Below, piece by piece: positions 27,801 through 39,800 of a stretch of DNA of 64,000 bases. Each line of letters opens with the position of its first letter. The first letter of the stretch is position 1. The position numbers and the translations under genes are program-made. Origin of the DNA: Nostoc sp. TCL26-01 (GTDB lineage Bacteria > Cyanobacteriota > Cyanobacteriia > Cyanobacteriales > Nostocaceae); contig NZ_CP040297.1 in the NCBI RefSeq assembly GCF_013393945.1, positions 2,062,804 to 2,126,803 on the forward strand, read 5' to 3'. Below the pieces are notes generated by a model. It searched no databases. It had not been told where the DNA came from and saw only the letters and a list, made by a program, of their open reading frames with translations.

Positions 27801-30800
27801 GGTTGTCGTAGTAGCAGTTAAGGTGTCGCTGATGGTAGCGATCGCCTGACCATCACCTAGAGTAGCATTAGTCGGATTACTCAGGTTAATGGTAAAGGTT
27901 TCGTTGGGTTCGTTGAGGTTGTCATTTAACAGGGCAATGGTAATTGTTTGGCTGGTTTGATTGGCAGCAAAGGTGAGGGTGTTGGTGAGAGGGGTGAAAT
28001 CAGAGTTGGCGATCGCACTCCCGTTAACTGTCGTATATTGAACAGTAATTGGTTGACTGCTGGCGGCTGAAAGGGTGACGGTAAATACAGCGTTGGTGTT
28101 CAACCCTTCAATAACTGTGACATCGCTAATACTCACTGTCGTCGTCGCGCCGGCAATCACTTGGGTGGTAGCTTGGGCAATTAGGGGAACTGGTTGGAGG
28201 TTGCCGACATTATCTTGAGCGATGCTGTAGAAGGCGTAGGTATTACCAACTGCACCACTGTACTGAGCAGAGGTAGTGGTGATGTTGTCTTGCCACAAGG
28301 TAAATGCACCACCATTCACTGAGGCGTAGATATCGTAGGAGGCAATGCCGCTACCGTTATCTGTTCCCGACCAGGAAACGGTAAAGTTAGCATTATTTGT
28401 AGTGCTGGGTAGGGCAGTTACAGTACTGGTCGGGTCGCTAATGTCAACCGTATTTCGCCACAAAGGTGTGTTAATTGGGTCATTGGTATCAAAGACAATG
28501 CTAGCGAGGGCATCGATTTGTGTACCTGTGGTGAGGTTGGCGTTGGGTTTGATGCTGTAGTTAACAAAGCCTTCCCCATCATGGTTGGCGTTGTTGGGAG
28601 GTAAGAAACCGGCATCGGGATCATTGGGTAAATCGCCCGTAGCCGGGTCGATGGTGGTTAATTTCCAGGTGGCCGTGCGGGTCGTAGTGTTGAGGCTGGC
28701 TTGGAAATCGACGTAGTAACCAATGCTGTCGCGTAAATCAACTCTGGTGTTGTAGGCTTGCAGGTTGTCAGGAACGTCGATGTAGATATCACCAAAGCCA
28801 AAGTCGCCTAGTTCAAAGGTGCTGAGGTCGAGATCAGCATCGATTTGATGGGTGACGGTGACAAAGACGGCTGGTGCTGTGGCTGTAGCTAGGTTCTCGA
28901 AGCGAATTAGGTAGGGGAAGGTTTGGTAAGGGGTGAGGTAGCCTTGAGTGCCGAAGCCTTGGGGGCCAGTGATATCGTTGGGATCGACGGCAAATAGGAA
29001 ATTCAGACCAGCCTGGCCTAAGCTGGCTATCACTCCAGCTACACCACTGACACCTAAACTCTTCCACAAAGATTTTCCTGACTTGTTGAGTCCTCCCAGC
29101 ACATTAGCTAACTTGGGGGTAATCATATATTTCGATCCCCAAGCTGTTGCTCCTCGTCCGTTGTAACCCAGCATTTTCCAGGGTATCCAACCCGTAGCAG
29201 CGCCCAAACCTGCGGCTGTACCTAAACCTCCCCAACTAAATCCACCATCAATAGCTGTCTGCACACCGTAACCAATGCTGTTAGTAGCAGCTCCCACACC
29301 TGCCATACCAATGGCTCCTCCCACAGTGCCTAAAGCCGCCAGTCCACCAGTTGCGCCGACGACTCCACCGTATAATCCGCCACCAACGGCTGCTCCAGCT
29401 AGACCTCCCCAGCTAAAACTACCACCAGTAGCGGCTGTAGTAATGCCATAGCCCACTGCACCAACGGCTGCGCCAATAATCGCCCCACCTACTGCCAGAG
29501 GCCAGAGGAACGTGCCTTGAGGATCAACTGCCCACAGGGGTTTATTATCGACGTAGGTATACAAGTTGCTATTGCCGCCTAGTAAACCAATGGGGTCGAT
29601 GGCAGTAAATTTACCTGTATTGGTTTCGTAGTATCGGGATCTCATGAAGTCTAGACCGTTACCTTCATCGGTGACACCCCAGAGTCCGATATATTCAAAG
29701 GGGTTGGCAACTGTCTCCGTTTTGGTTAGGTCTTCACCAAAGGGTAAATAACTGTAGCGATTGAGATAACTACCTGTACCACCAGTCAATCCCACAACTG
29801 AACCGATCGCATCAACGTCATAATAAGTTGTGGCATTGCTACCATCCGTCCGACTCACCAGTCCGACACCATTAGTATAACGGGCTACTAGGCTACCTGT
29901 GCCATTGTATTCGCCGACGATACTCACCAAACCAACTGGGTCAAGCAGGTATTCAGTCCGTTGTCCATTCTTGACGCTGGCAATACGATTACCCAAGGCA
30001 TCATATTCGTAACTCCAAGTCCCATCAGGAGTGACAGCACCAATCAGACGATTTTCTTGGTCGTAGGTGTAAGTCGAAGTTTGACCGCCTTCGGTTTTGC
30101 TAATCAGGTTGCCATCTTGGTCATAGACGCGATTTACACCGTTAACTGTGGTGTATTGGTTGAGATTGTTGCTGGTATAAGCAGTTGTAACACCGTTGTC
30201 CTTGACAGAAATGCGATTACCTGCTGCGTCGTAGAGATATTCAATTTTGCGTCCACCAGGTAAGGTGACAGATGTCAGTTGACCGATCGCATCATAGCCG
30301 TAAGTGGTTGTACCCTCAAGGGTGGTGAGGCTGGTTTTGCGTCCTAAGTTATCGTATGTGTAATTAAAGCGAGAATTGACAGAAGCATCAGCTTTGTAGT
30401 TCACCACACTGGTAGTTTGCCCAACGGCATCGTAGCCGTAGGTGGTGTAAGTGCCATTACCGTTGTCTTCTCGGACTACACGACCTGCACCATCATAAGT
30501 ATAAGCAATGATGCGTCCACCACTGGTATTGGTTAATTCTGCGAGTCTGCCAGCAGCGTTGTAAAGGTAGTTAGTGGTTGCACCAGTTTGATCGACCATT
30601 TTAGTCCGCAGACCACTGGCATTGTAGGTAAACTCGACAAACCGTCCACCGCCTTGATTGACTTTGGTAACGCGATCGCTGTTATCGTAGGTGTAAGTAA
30701 AACTACTATCGGCATCGGTAGCAGAAAGTAGATTACCTCGATTATCGTAAGTAAAGGTAGCCGTTGTCCCATCAGCATAAGTCTTGCTGAGTAGTAGTCC

Positions 30801-33800
30801 CCGGCTATCATAGGTGTAGGTCAGGCTTTGATTCCGACGGTTCACACCTACAGTCAGATTACTTTGGGTGTCGTAGCTGTAAGTCTCAATGCTGCCATCG
30901 GCGTAGGCAATTTTGTTGACGTTACCGCTACCGTTGTATTGCAGAGTGGTGAAATTGCCTCGCTGATCCTCTAAAGTTTGCAGCTTATTGAAGTTAGGAT
31001 CGTAGGTAAATTCTAGTTTGTGACCCAGGGCATCGACAGTACTAGTTAAGTTCCCCCGTGTGTCGTAAGTAAAGGCAGAGATGGTATTTCCAGGAGCAAT
31101 AATTCTGACGACATTCCCATTAGCATCATAACGGTATTGTGTCGCTCGACCAAGAGCATCTTGTGATTGACCAATTAAACCAACATCGTTGATGAATAAC
31201 TTGGTACTGCCACCTGTGGTATCTGTGACGGTAATGCCACCTGCGTTATCGTAGCTATAAGTCACAGCTTCGGCGTTACCATCCAGACTTTGCTTGATTA
31301 ACCTACCTTGGACATCATAATCAAAGTAGTTATGGGTGCTGTTGGGGAAGGTAATTGATTTCAAAGCATAGGCTGTGGCTCCAGTGTTGCTAGGATCGTA
31401 GCTGTAGCTGGTTGTGCCATCTGGCCCGGAGACGCTGAGGAGGCGATCGCCTGTGGTATCGTAGCTGTAGGTAGTAATTCGTCCTGCTTGGTCTGTCAGT
31501 TGATTGATTCTGCCTTGGCTATTGTAAGTCAAGGTGAATTTATTACCGTTGCTATGGGTGAGAGTAGTTAATTGGGAACCTGTATAACCTAAAGTGATGC
31601 GGTTACCGCTAATATCTTCCAAGTAACTCAGCTTGCCATCGCTGCGGAACACACGCACTGTCCCATCTTTTTCTTGCAGACGATACACACCGCCAACGAG
31701 ACTCAGGGTAGCATAGTCTGCTGATTCGCTACTGTAACTACCATCAGCTTGTTTATTGTAGAAACGCAAGCTGCCATAACCTTTAATTCTCACATCACCA
31801 TTACTATCGGCAGTGGCACTAAAGTCCCAAGGATGTGTCCAACCCCGTCCCAATGCACCTAAATTAAAACGTTCAGCTATGGGTTGGAGATAGGTGCGCC
31901 CAAAGGTTAAAGATAGTCCTGGTGTGGGTGCAGTGGCATCAATTGCGGCTGCTAATGTTGTACCAGGGAAGGTATTGCTAGCTTGTTGCAATTCAAAGCC
32001 TAGCAATCTGGCAACATCTGTGGTAGATTCACCTAATTGACCCAGATAGCTGGCATTTTCATTGAGAACTGCTTGATAGCTATCACTGGTGTTACCTACT
32101 GCATTGACAAAGTTATTATAAATGACATTCCAAGCTTCCGCAGACACATAAGCCGGACGGCTACTATCTTTTAAGGTATTCCAATCAATAGCTGCACCGG
32201 TTCTGGGGGCGCTAATGGTCAAATTGCCACTGGTAGCACCTGCTACGGGACGGAACAGGAAGGAGTAAGTACCTGTTGCACCAGGGGCGAGAACTCCCGC
32301 CGTCCCTTGAGTGTTGATGCCCAGGAACTGTACTTTACTATCGGTAAAGCCCGTGCCACCAATGGGACGGAATAAAATTTGACTGCCATCTAAGTTAAAC
32401 ACAGGTACAGCAATATCTGTGTTACCCGCATTACGGTAGGTAATAATTGCTTCTCCCGTCATCCAAGGACGCATTCTTCCTGGCGCACTGACAAACACCT
32501 CTAACTGTCCAGGGGCAGCACCGTTGACAGTAAAGACATCGTTGACTGTGGCTGTTCCCGGCGTATCAGTGACGCGCACGTCGTAAGCACCACCTGTTAA
32601 TCCGGTTAAGTTGAAGGTAGCGACTAAGGTGCTGCTATTTTGCCATGTGACTTGAGTCGCAGTGCGGATGGTATTGTTGGGGGCAATTAAACTGACGACT
32701 GCACCGGGGGTAAATTGATTGCCTTCAATGGTGATGGTGGTTTGTCCGGCGTTACTGCCTGTGTTGGGGCTAACTTGGCGAATTTGGAAGGGTGTGGTTG
32801 TGGTTTTGGGTGTGGCAGTGAGGTTGAGGTTGTAGTTGGTATTACCGTTGTTGCGGTACGTGCGGACGTAGTAAGTGCCGGCTTCTAAGTCGCGGCTGAG
32901 GGATTCTGGGCTTGTGCCGAAGGCGGTGGAACTGGTGATAATGCTGCCGTTGCTACTCAGTAATTCGACGTTGGCATCAGCAGTTAAGCCGTTGAGGGTG
33001 AGGTTAAAGGTGCTGGCTTGGGTCAGTTCAAAGCGATAATAGTCGTTGCGGTCTAATTCACCGACAAAATCGCTGAAGGTTTGTGTACCGTTGAGGATGC
33101 TTAAGTTTCTGGCTTCGCTGAGGGAGTTGCCGGCGGAGTCTTCGACGGATGTGGCTGTGGCGGTGAGGGTGTAGTTTGTGCCGACTCCATAGGTGGAGGC
33201 GACACGGGCATAGTAAACGCCGGTAAATAATAAGGTGTTGATGGCACTACCACTACTGGTGATGGCATTGCCGACACTATCGAGGAGGGCGATACTGGCG
33301 TTAGTACCTGTATCTAAACCACTGAGGGCGAGGGTTAAGCTGCTGTCTTTGGTGAGTTCAAAGCGATAATAATCGTAGTTGTCTTGGGAAAGTTCGAGGA
33401 AGTTGCCAATATAATCACTGAAGGTTTGGGTGTTGATTAAAACGCCGATGTCTCTGGCGGCGGTGAGGATGTTGCCAGCATTATCGGCGGGTGTGGCGGG
33501 TAGGGATGTGCCGGAGATTTGTAAATTATAGTTGGTACTACCTGTGCCTGGTTGATCAATTCGTACGAAGTAAGTGCCACCAGCGAGGTTGCGGCTGATG
33601 TTTTCTTCGGAAATGCCTGAGCCGGAAGAAGCGATAATATAGTTACCGGCGATGGTGTAGAGGTTGAGGTTGGCGTTGGCACTCAAGCCGCTAAGTTTTA
33701 AATCGACTTTGGTATTACCTGTTAATTCTAGGCGGTAGTAGTCGTCATCATCTTGAGATAAACCGTAGAAGTCGCCAATAAAATCGCTGAATGTCTGGGG

Positions 33801-36800
33801 TGTGGTGGTGATGTTGGTGACAACTCTCGCGGTGTCGAGGTTGTTACCTGCTAAGTCTAGAGGTGTTGCCCCCAGGGATGTTGCACCTACTTGTAAGTTA
33901 TAGGTGGTGCTGCCAGTACTATACTTTTGGACTAAGGCGTAATATGTACCGGGGAGGAGGTTGTAGTTGATATTTTCGTTGGCTGTGCCACTGGCGGATG
34001 TGCCGGTGATGTAGCCACCATTACTGTTGTAGAGATAGAGGTTGGCATCAGCACTTAAGCCACTGAGGAGGAGATTTAAGGTACTATTTTGGGTGAGTTG
34101 TAGACTGTAATAGTCGTAGTCATCTTGGGCAATGCCGTTAAAATCACCGACAAAATCGCCGAAGGTTTGGTTGGTGGTAATTACGCCAATGTTTCTGGCT
34201 GTATTGCGATCGCTCCCCGCATTATCGACGGGAATTGCCCCTAATGCTGTAGCATTAGCTGTGAGGGCATAATTTGTCCCGCCAATACCGTTGTTATATA
34301 CTCTGACAAAATAGGTTCCCGCAACTAGATTTTTGATAATCGATTCGTTGGCTGTACCAGTGTTGGTGCTGGTGGCTATATTACTACCGTTGAGATTGTA
34401 TAAGTACAAGTTAGCATCGGCACTTAATCCAGTTAAACTCAGGTTCAGGGTGCTGTTTTGCGCTAAATCGAAGCGGTAGTAGTCTTCGGTATCCTGGGTG
34501 ATGGTATTAAAGTCGCCAATAAAGTCGTTGAAGGTTTGACTGGTAGTAATAACACCAATATTTCTGGCAGTCTCGCGGTTATTGCCAGCATTATCTTGTG
34601 GTGTTGCAGTTAAGGCAGTACTCGTTGCTTGTAGACTATAATTTGTTCCACCTGTACCGGGTTTGTAGACATAAGCAAAATATGTACCGGCTGTCAAGTT
34701 TTTGGTGATGGATTCGTTAGCTGTGCCGGCTGTGGTGCTGGAGGCAAGAGTATTGCCATTAAAATTAGTTAAATATAGGCTGGCATCGTTACTTAAGCCT
34801 GTGAGGTTGAGGGTGAGGGTACGATTTTCCGTAAGTTCTAAACGGTAGTAGTCGTAGTTATCGTCAGTTAAACCGTTGAAGTCACCGATAAAATCGTTAA
34901 AGGTTTGACTGGTGGTAATGATACCAATATTTCTGGCTGTATTGCGATCGCCTCCTGCATTATCGACGGGAATTGTCCCCAGGGAGGTGGCTGAGGCTTG
35001 TAATTTGTAATTGGCTGTGCCTGAGTTGTTATTACCGACAGCGATGAAATAAGTTCCTGGTGTTAAATTGCGGGTGATGTTTTCGTTGGTGATGCCCGAC
35101 GCATTACTGCCCACAATATAATTACCACCACTACTGTACAGATACAGATAAGCATCGGCACTCAATTCACTCAGGGTTAAATTGATGGTGCTGGGGTTGG
35201 CTAGTTGTAAGCGATAGTAGTCGATTTGATTGGTGGTATTGTTGACTGAGTTGGTGACAGTTTGCAGGGTGCTAAGAGTACCTAAGTCAACGGCTGTATC
35301 TAAGCCGCTACTGGTGTTGGGGATGGTTGCTGAGGTGGTAGTGGCAACAGCACTGAAGTTATAAGTTGTGCCACCATTACCAGATTTCTGGACTACTGCA
35401 TAATATGTCCCGGTTGTCAAAGCATAGACAATGGACTCATTGACAGTACTCGAACCTGTGGCAGAGGTGATGTTATTACCAACGCTGTTGTACAGGTACA
35501 AATTAGCGTCGCTACTCAAGCCTGTTAAGTTGAGGGTAACGTTACTATTTTGGCTGACTTGGAATCTGTAGTAATCGTAAGTATCTTGGAGTAAACCGTT
35601 GAAATCACCCACAAAGTCGCTGAAACTTTGGGCTGTACTTGTTAAAGTGCCAATATTTCTGGCAACATCTCGGTTATCACCTGCATTGTCTACTGGGGTT
35701 GTGCCTAAAGCAGTGGCTGAGGCTTGTAGGGTGTAGTTTGTCCCGCCAGTGCTATATTTCTGCACACCAACGTAATATGTTCCGGCGAGGAGGTTGCGAA
35801 TAATTGACTCTTGGGAGATGCCAGAACCATTGGAATAGGTGATATAGTTGCCAGTGCGATCGTACAAATACAAGTTAGCATCGCTAGTTAAGCCAGATAA
35901 GCTGAGGTTGAGGGTGCTATTTTGACTAAGTTCTAGGCGATAGTAATCGTAGTCGTCTTGGGATAAGTCGTTAAAGTCACCGATGAAATCAGTCACCGTT
36001 TGCACTGTTGTGCTGATAGTGCCGAGATTTCTGGCAGTATCTAAGCTATTCCCTGCATTATCCACGGGAATTGTGCCAAGAGATGTGGCAGATGCTTGTA
36101 AGCTGTAGGTTGTACCGCTTTCACCGAATTGCTGCACTAAGACATAATAAACGCCAGCTGTCAGGTTACGAATAATTGATTCCTGCGAAATTCCCGCACC
36201 TGATGAACTGGTGATAGTATTACCAACGCTATTGTATAAGTAGAGATTGGCATTGCTACTTAATCCAGTTAAGTTGAGACTGAGGGTACTATTTTGGCTA
36301 AGTTGCAGGCGGTAGTAGTCGTAGTTATCGTCAGTTAAACCGTTGAAGTCGCCAATGTAGTCACTAACTGTTTGGGTTGTGGTGAGAGTACCTAAATTTC
36401 TGGCTGTGTCTATGGCGTTACCAGCATTATCAGCAGGTGTCGCACCTAAAGATGTGGCAGCAACTTGTAAGTTGTAGTTAGTACCACTATTGCTGGAGTC
36501 TTGCACGAGAACATAGTAAGTCCCCGCCGCTAAGTTGCGGATAATTGACTCGTTGTATAGATTGCCGGTGGAACTGGTGATTGTATAACCACCTATACTA
36601 TATAGATATAGGTTGGCATCACTACTCAAGCCACTCAAATCGAGTTTGAGGGTACTATTTTGTGAGAGTTGCAAGCGATAGTAATCAGAGTTATCGTTTG
36701 CTAGTCCGTTGAAGTTGCCGATAAAATCGGTGAGGGTTTGGGTTGTGGTGATAGTGCCGAGATTTCTGGCTGTATCGAAGTTACTCCCCGCAGCATCGGT

Positions 36801-39800
36801 GGGGATATTGCCTAAAAGGGTGCGGGAAAGTTGTAAATTGTAGGGGGTGCTACCTGCACCGTTGCGGTAAACTAAGGCGTAGTAAATTCCTGGTGCGAGT
36901 AAATTGCTGGTAATGTTGTCGTTACCTGTGCCATTGCTGAGGGAGTTTTTAATAGAACCGCCATCGCTACGATACAGATATAAGTCGGCGTTGTTAACTA
37001 AGCCAGTGAGATTGATATTGACTCTACTATTTTCGCTGACGCGGAAGCGATAGTAGTCGTAAGCGTCAGCATCACCAATATTTTCACTAAAATTGACGGT
37101 GTTTGTCAGGACACCAATTTCTCTAGCAGTTTCTAAGGTATTACCAGCATTATCTGGGGAAGTCGCACCGAGGGAAATTGTACTTGTTTGTAAAGTATAT
37201 CCAGTACTACCGCTATCGGGTTTATTGACGTGGAGATAATAAGTACCTGCGGGGAGAGTACGAGAGATGGTTTCGCCGTTGACTCCGGTTTGGGTAGAAG
37301 AGGCGATCGCTTCTCCGCTACTATTATATAGATGTAAATCGGCGTTAGAACTCAGCCCACTCAAGTTGAAGGTAACGGTGTTATTGCCTGTGAGTTGGAA
37401 ACGATAGTAATCACTGTTATCGGTGTTGCTGACAGTGCCGATTAAGTTAGCATTATTTAAATTGGGAATAACTTGAGCTGTATCTAACTGCAATGCTTTG
37501 GCTTGCAGGGTGTAAGTTGTGCCTCCACTCCCACCTTTATAGACTAAAGCATAATAAGTGCCGGCGGCTAAAGCGCGAGTAATCGACTCACTGGCTGTAT
37601 CTGCACTGTTAGAACTAGCAATAGTTCCTCCCGCCACTGTGTACAGATATAAAATTGCGTCAGCACTCAACCCACTCAAGGTTAAATTAACGGTACTAGC
37701 TTGATCTAACTGGAAACGATAGTAGTCATAATTATCATCGGATAAGCCATTAAAGTCACCGATAAAATCAGTAAAGTTTTGCGGTGTACCGTTGAGGATA
37801 CCAATATTTTTTGCCGTATCTAAATTACTACCCGCAATATCAACTGGAGTTGCACCTAAAGAAGTTGCACCTACTTGCAAACTATAATTAGTTTTGCCCA
37901 CTCCCGATTTTTGCACCGAGACGTAATAAGTGCCAGCCTGGAGATTATATTTTATTACCTCATTGACTAAACCACTCGCTGAACTTTGGGTGATGTAACC
38001 ACCACTGCTGTTGTAGAGATATAAATTAGCGTCGGAACTGAGTCCACTTAATGTCAGATTCAGGGTGCTATTTTGCGTCAGTTGCAGGCGATAGTAGTCA
38101 TAGTTATCTTGAGATATCCCCTCAAAATCACCGACAAAATCACTGAAGGTTTGGTTACTACTAATAACCCCGATATCTCTGGCTATATTTCTGTCATTAC
38201 CAGCGCTATCTATAGGAATAGCACCTAAAGCCGTCGCCGCTACTTGCAGAGAATAATTTGTCCCACCACTACCATTTTTATTGACTTGGACAAAATACGT
38301 TCCCGCTACCAGATTTCTGACAATTAACTCATTGGCAATATTAGCCGCCGAAGTTCCCACCAAGTAGCTACCACCTAAACTGTAGAGATAGATATCAGCA
38401 TCGGAACTTAAGCCACTCAGGGTTAAATTTAATCTACTATTTTGCGTTAAATCTAGGCGGTAATAATCATAACTGTCTTGGGAAATGCCGTTAAAGTCGC
38501 CAATAAAGTCGGTGAAGGTTTGGGCAGTAGTAACAGCACCAATATTTCTAGCACTTTCTCTTTCATTCCCAGCATTATCAACTGGAATCGCACCCAAAGA
38601 TGTCGCCGTCACATCTAGAGTGTAATTCGTCCCCGCAGTATTCTCAGTGCGATAAACTAAAGCAAAATAAGTCCCGCTAGCGAGATTTTTAATAATCGAT
38701 TCGTTGGCTATTCCTGAAGCTGAGGTAGAAGCAATGTTACTGCCGGAAAGATTATATAGATATAACTCGGCGTTAGCACTCAGCCCTTTTAGATTCAGAT
38801 TAAGGGTACTATTCTGGGCTAATTCTAGGCGGTAGTAATCGTAGGTATCTTGTGGGATTAAATCGTTAAAGTTACCGATAAAATCAGTGAAGCTTTGAGT
38901 TGTGGTAACTACTCCAATATTTCTGGCATTCTCCCGTTCATTACCCGCGTTATCTGTGGGAATTGTCCCTAGAGAATTAGCCGAAACTTGTAATTGATAG
39001 TTTGTCGTTGTGCTGCTGTTATTAGCAACCTCAACAAAGTAAGTTCCTGCTGTTAGGTTCCTAACAATGGCTTCGTTGGTAGTTCCAGAAGCAGAACTAG
39101 CAGTAATATAATTCCCCCCACCACTATAAAGCGTAATATAAGCATCAGCAGTTAAACCACTTAACAGTACATTCAAAGTACTATTTTGCGCGATTTCCAG
39201 ACGATAGTAATCTTTAGTGTTGGTGGTATTATTCACACTATTACTAATAGTCTGCACCGTACTCACAGCACCTAGATTCTGTGCTGTATCTAGTGGGGAA
39301 CTTGTATTTGTGATAGTGCCACTCGCCGCCGTCGCTGAAGCTTGTAAACTGTAATTTGTGCCACCACTACCAGACTTCTGCACAAAAATATAATAAGTGC
39401 CTGGTGTCAATTGCTGAATGATTGACTCTTGGGAAATTCCCGCACCTGTAGAAGCCGTAATATAGCCACTAAAACTGTTATATAGATACAGGTTGGCATC
39501 GGAACTTAACCCAGTTAAATTGAGGGTGACATTGCTATTTTGAGTCAGATTAAATTTATAATAGTCTTCATTATCACTACTTAAGCTATTAAAATCACCG
39601 ACAAAATCATTAAAGGTTTGCACAGTGCTAGTTAAAGCACCAATATTTCTGGCAACATCTCGATTATTGCCGGCATTATCAGCAGGAATTGTTCCAATAG
39701 TAGTGGCTGAAGCTTGTAAATTGTAAGTTGTGCCACCACTGCCAGATTTTTCAACTAAAACGTAATAAATACCAGCACTCAGATTACGAATTACTGACTC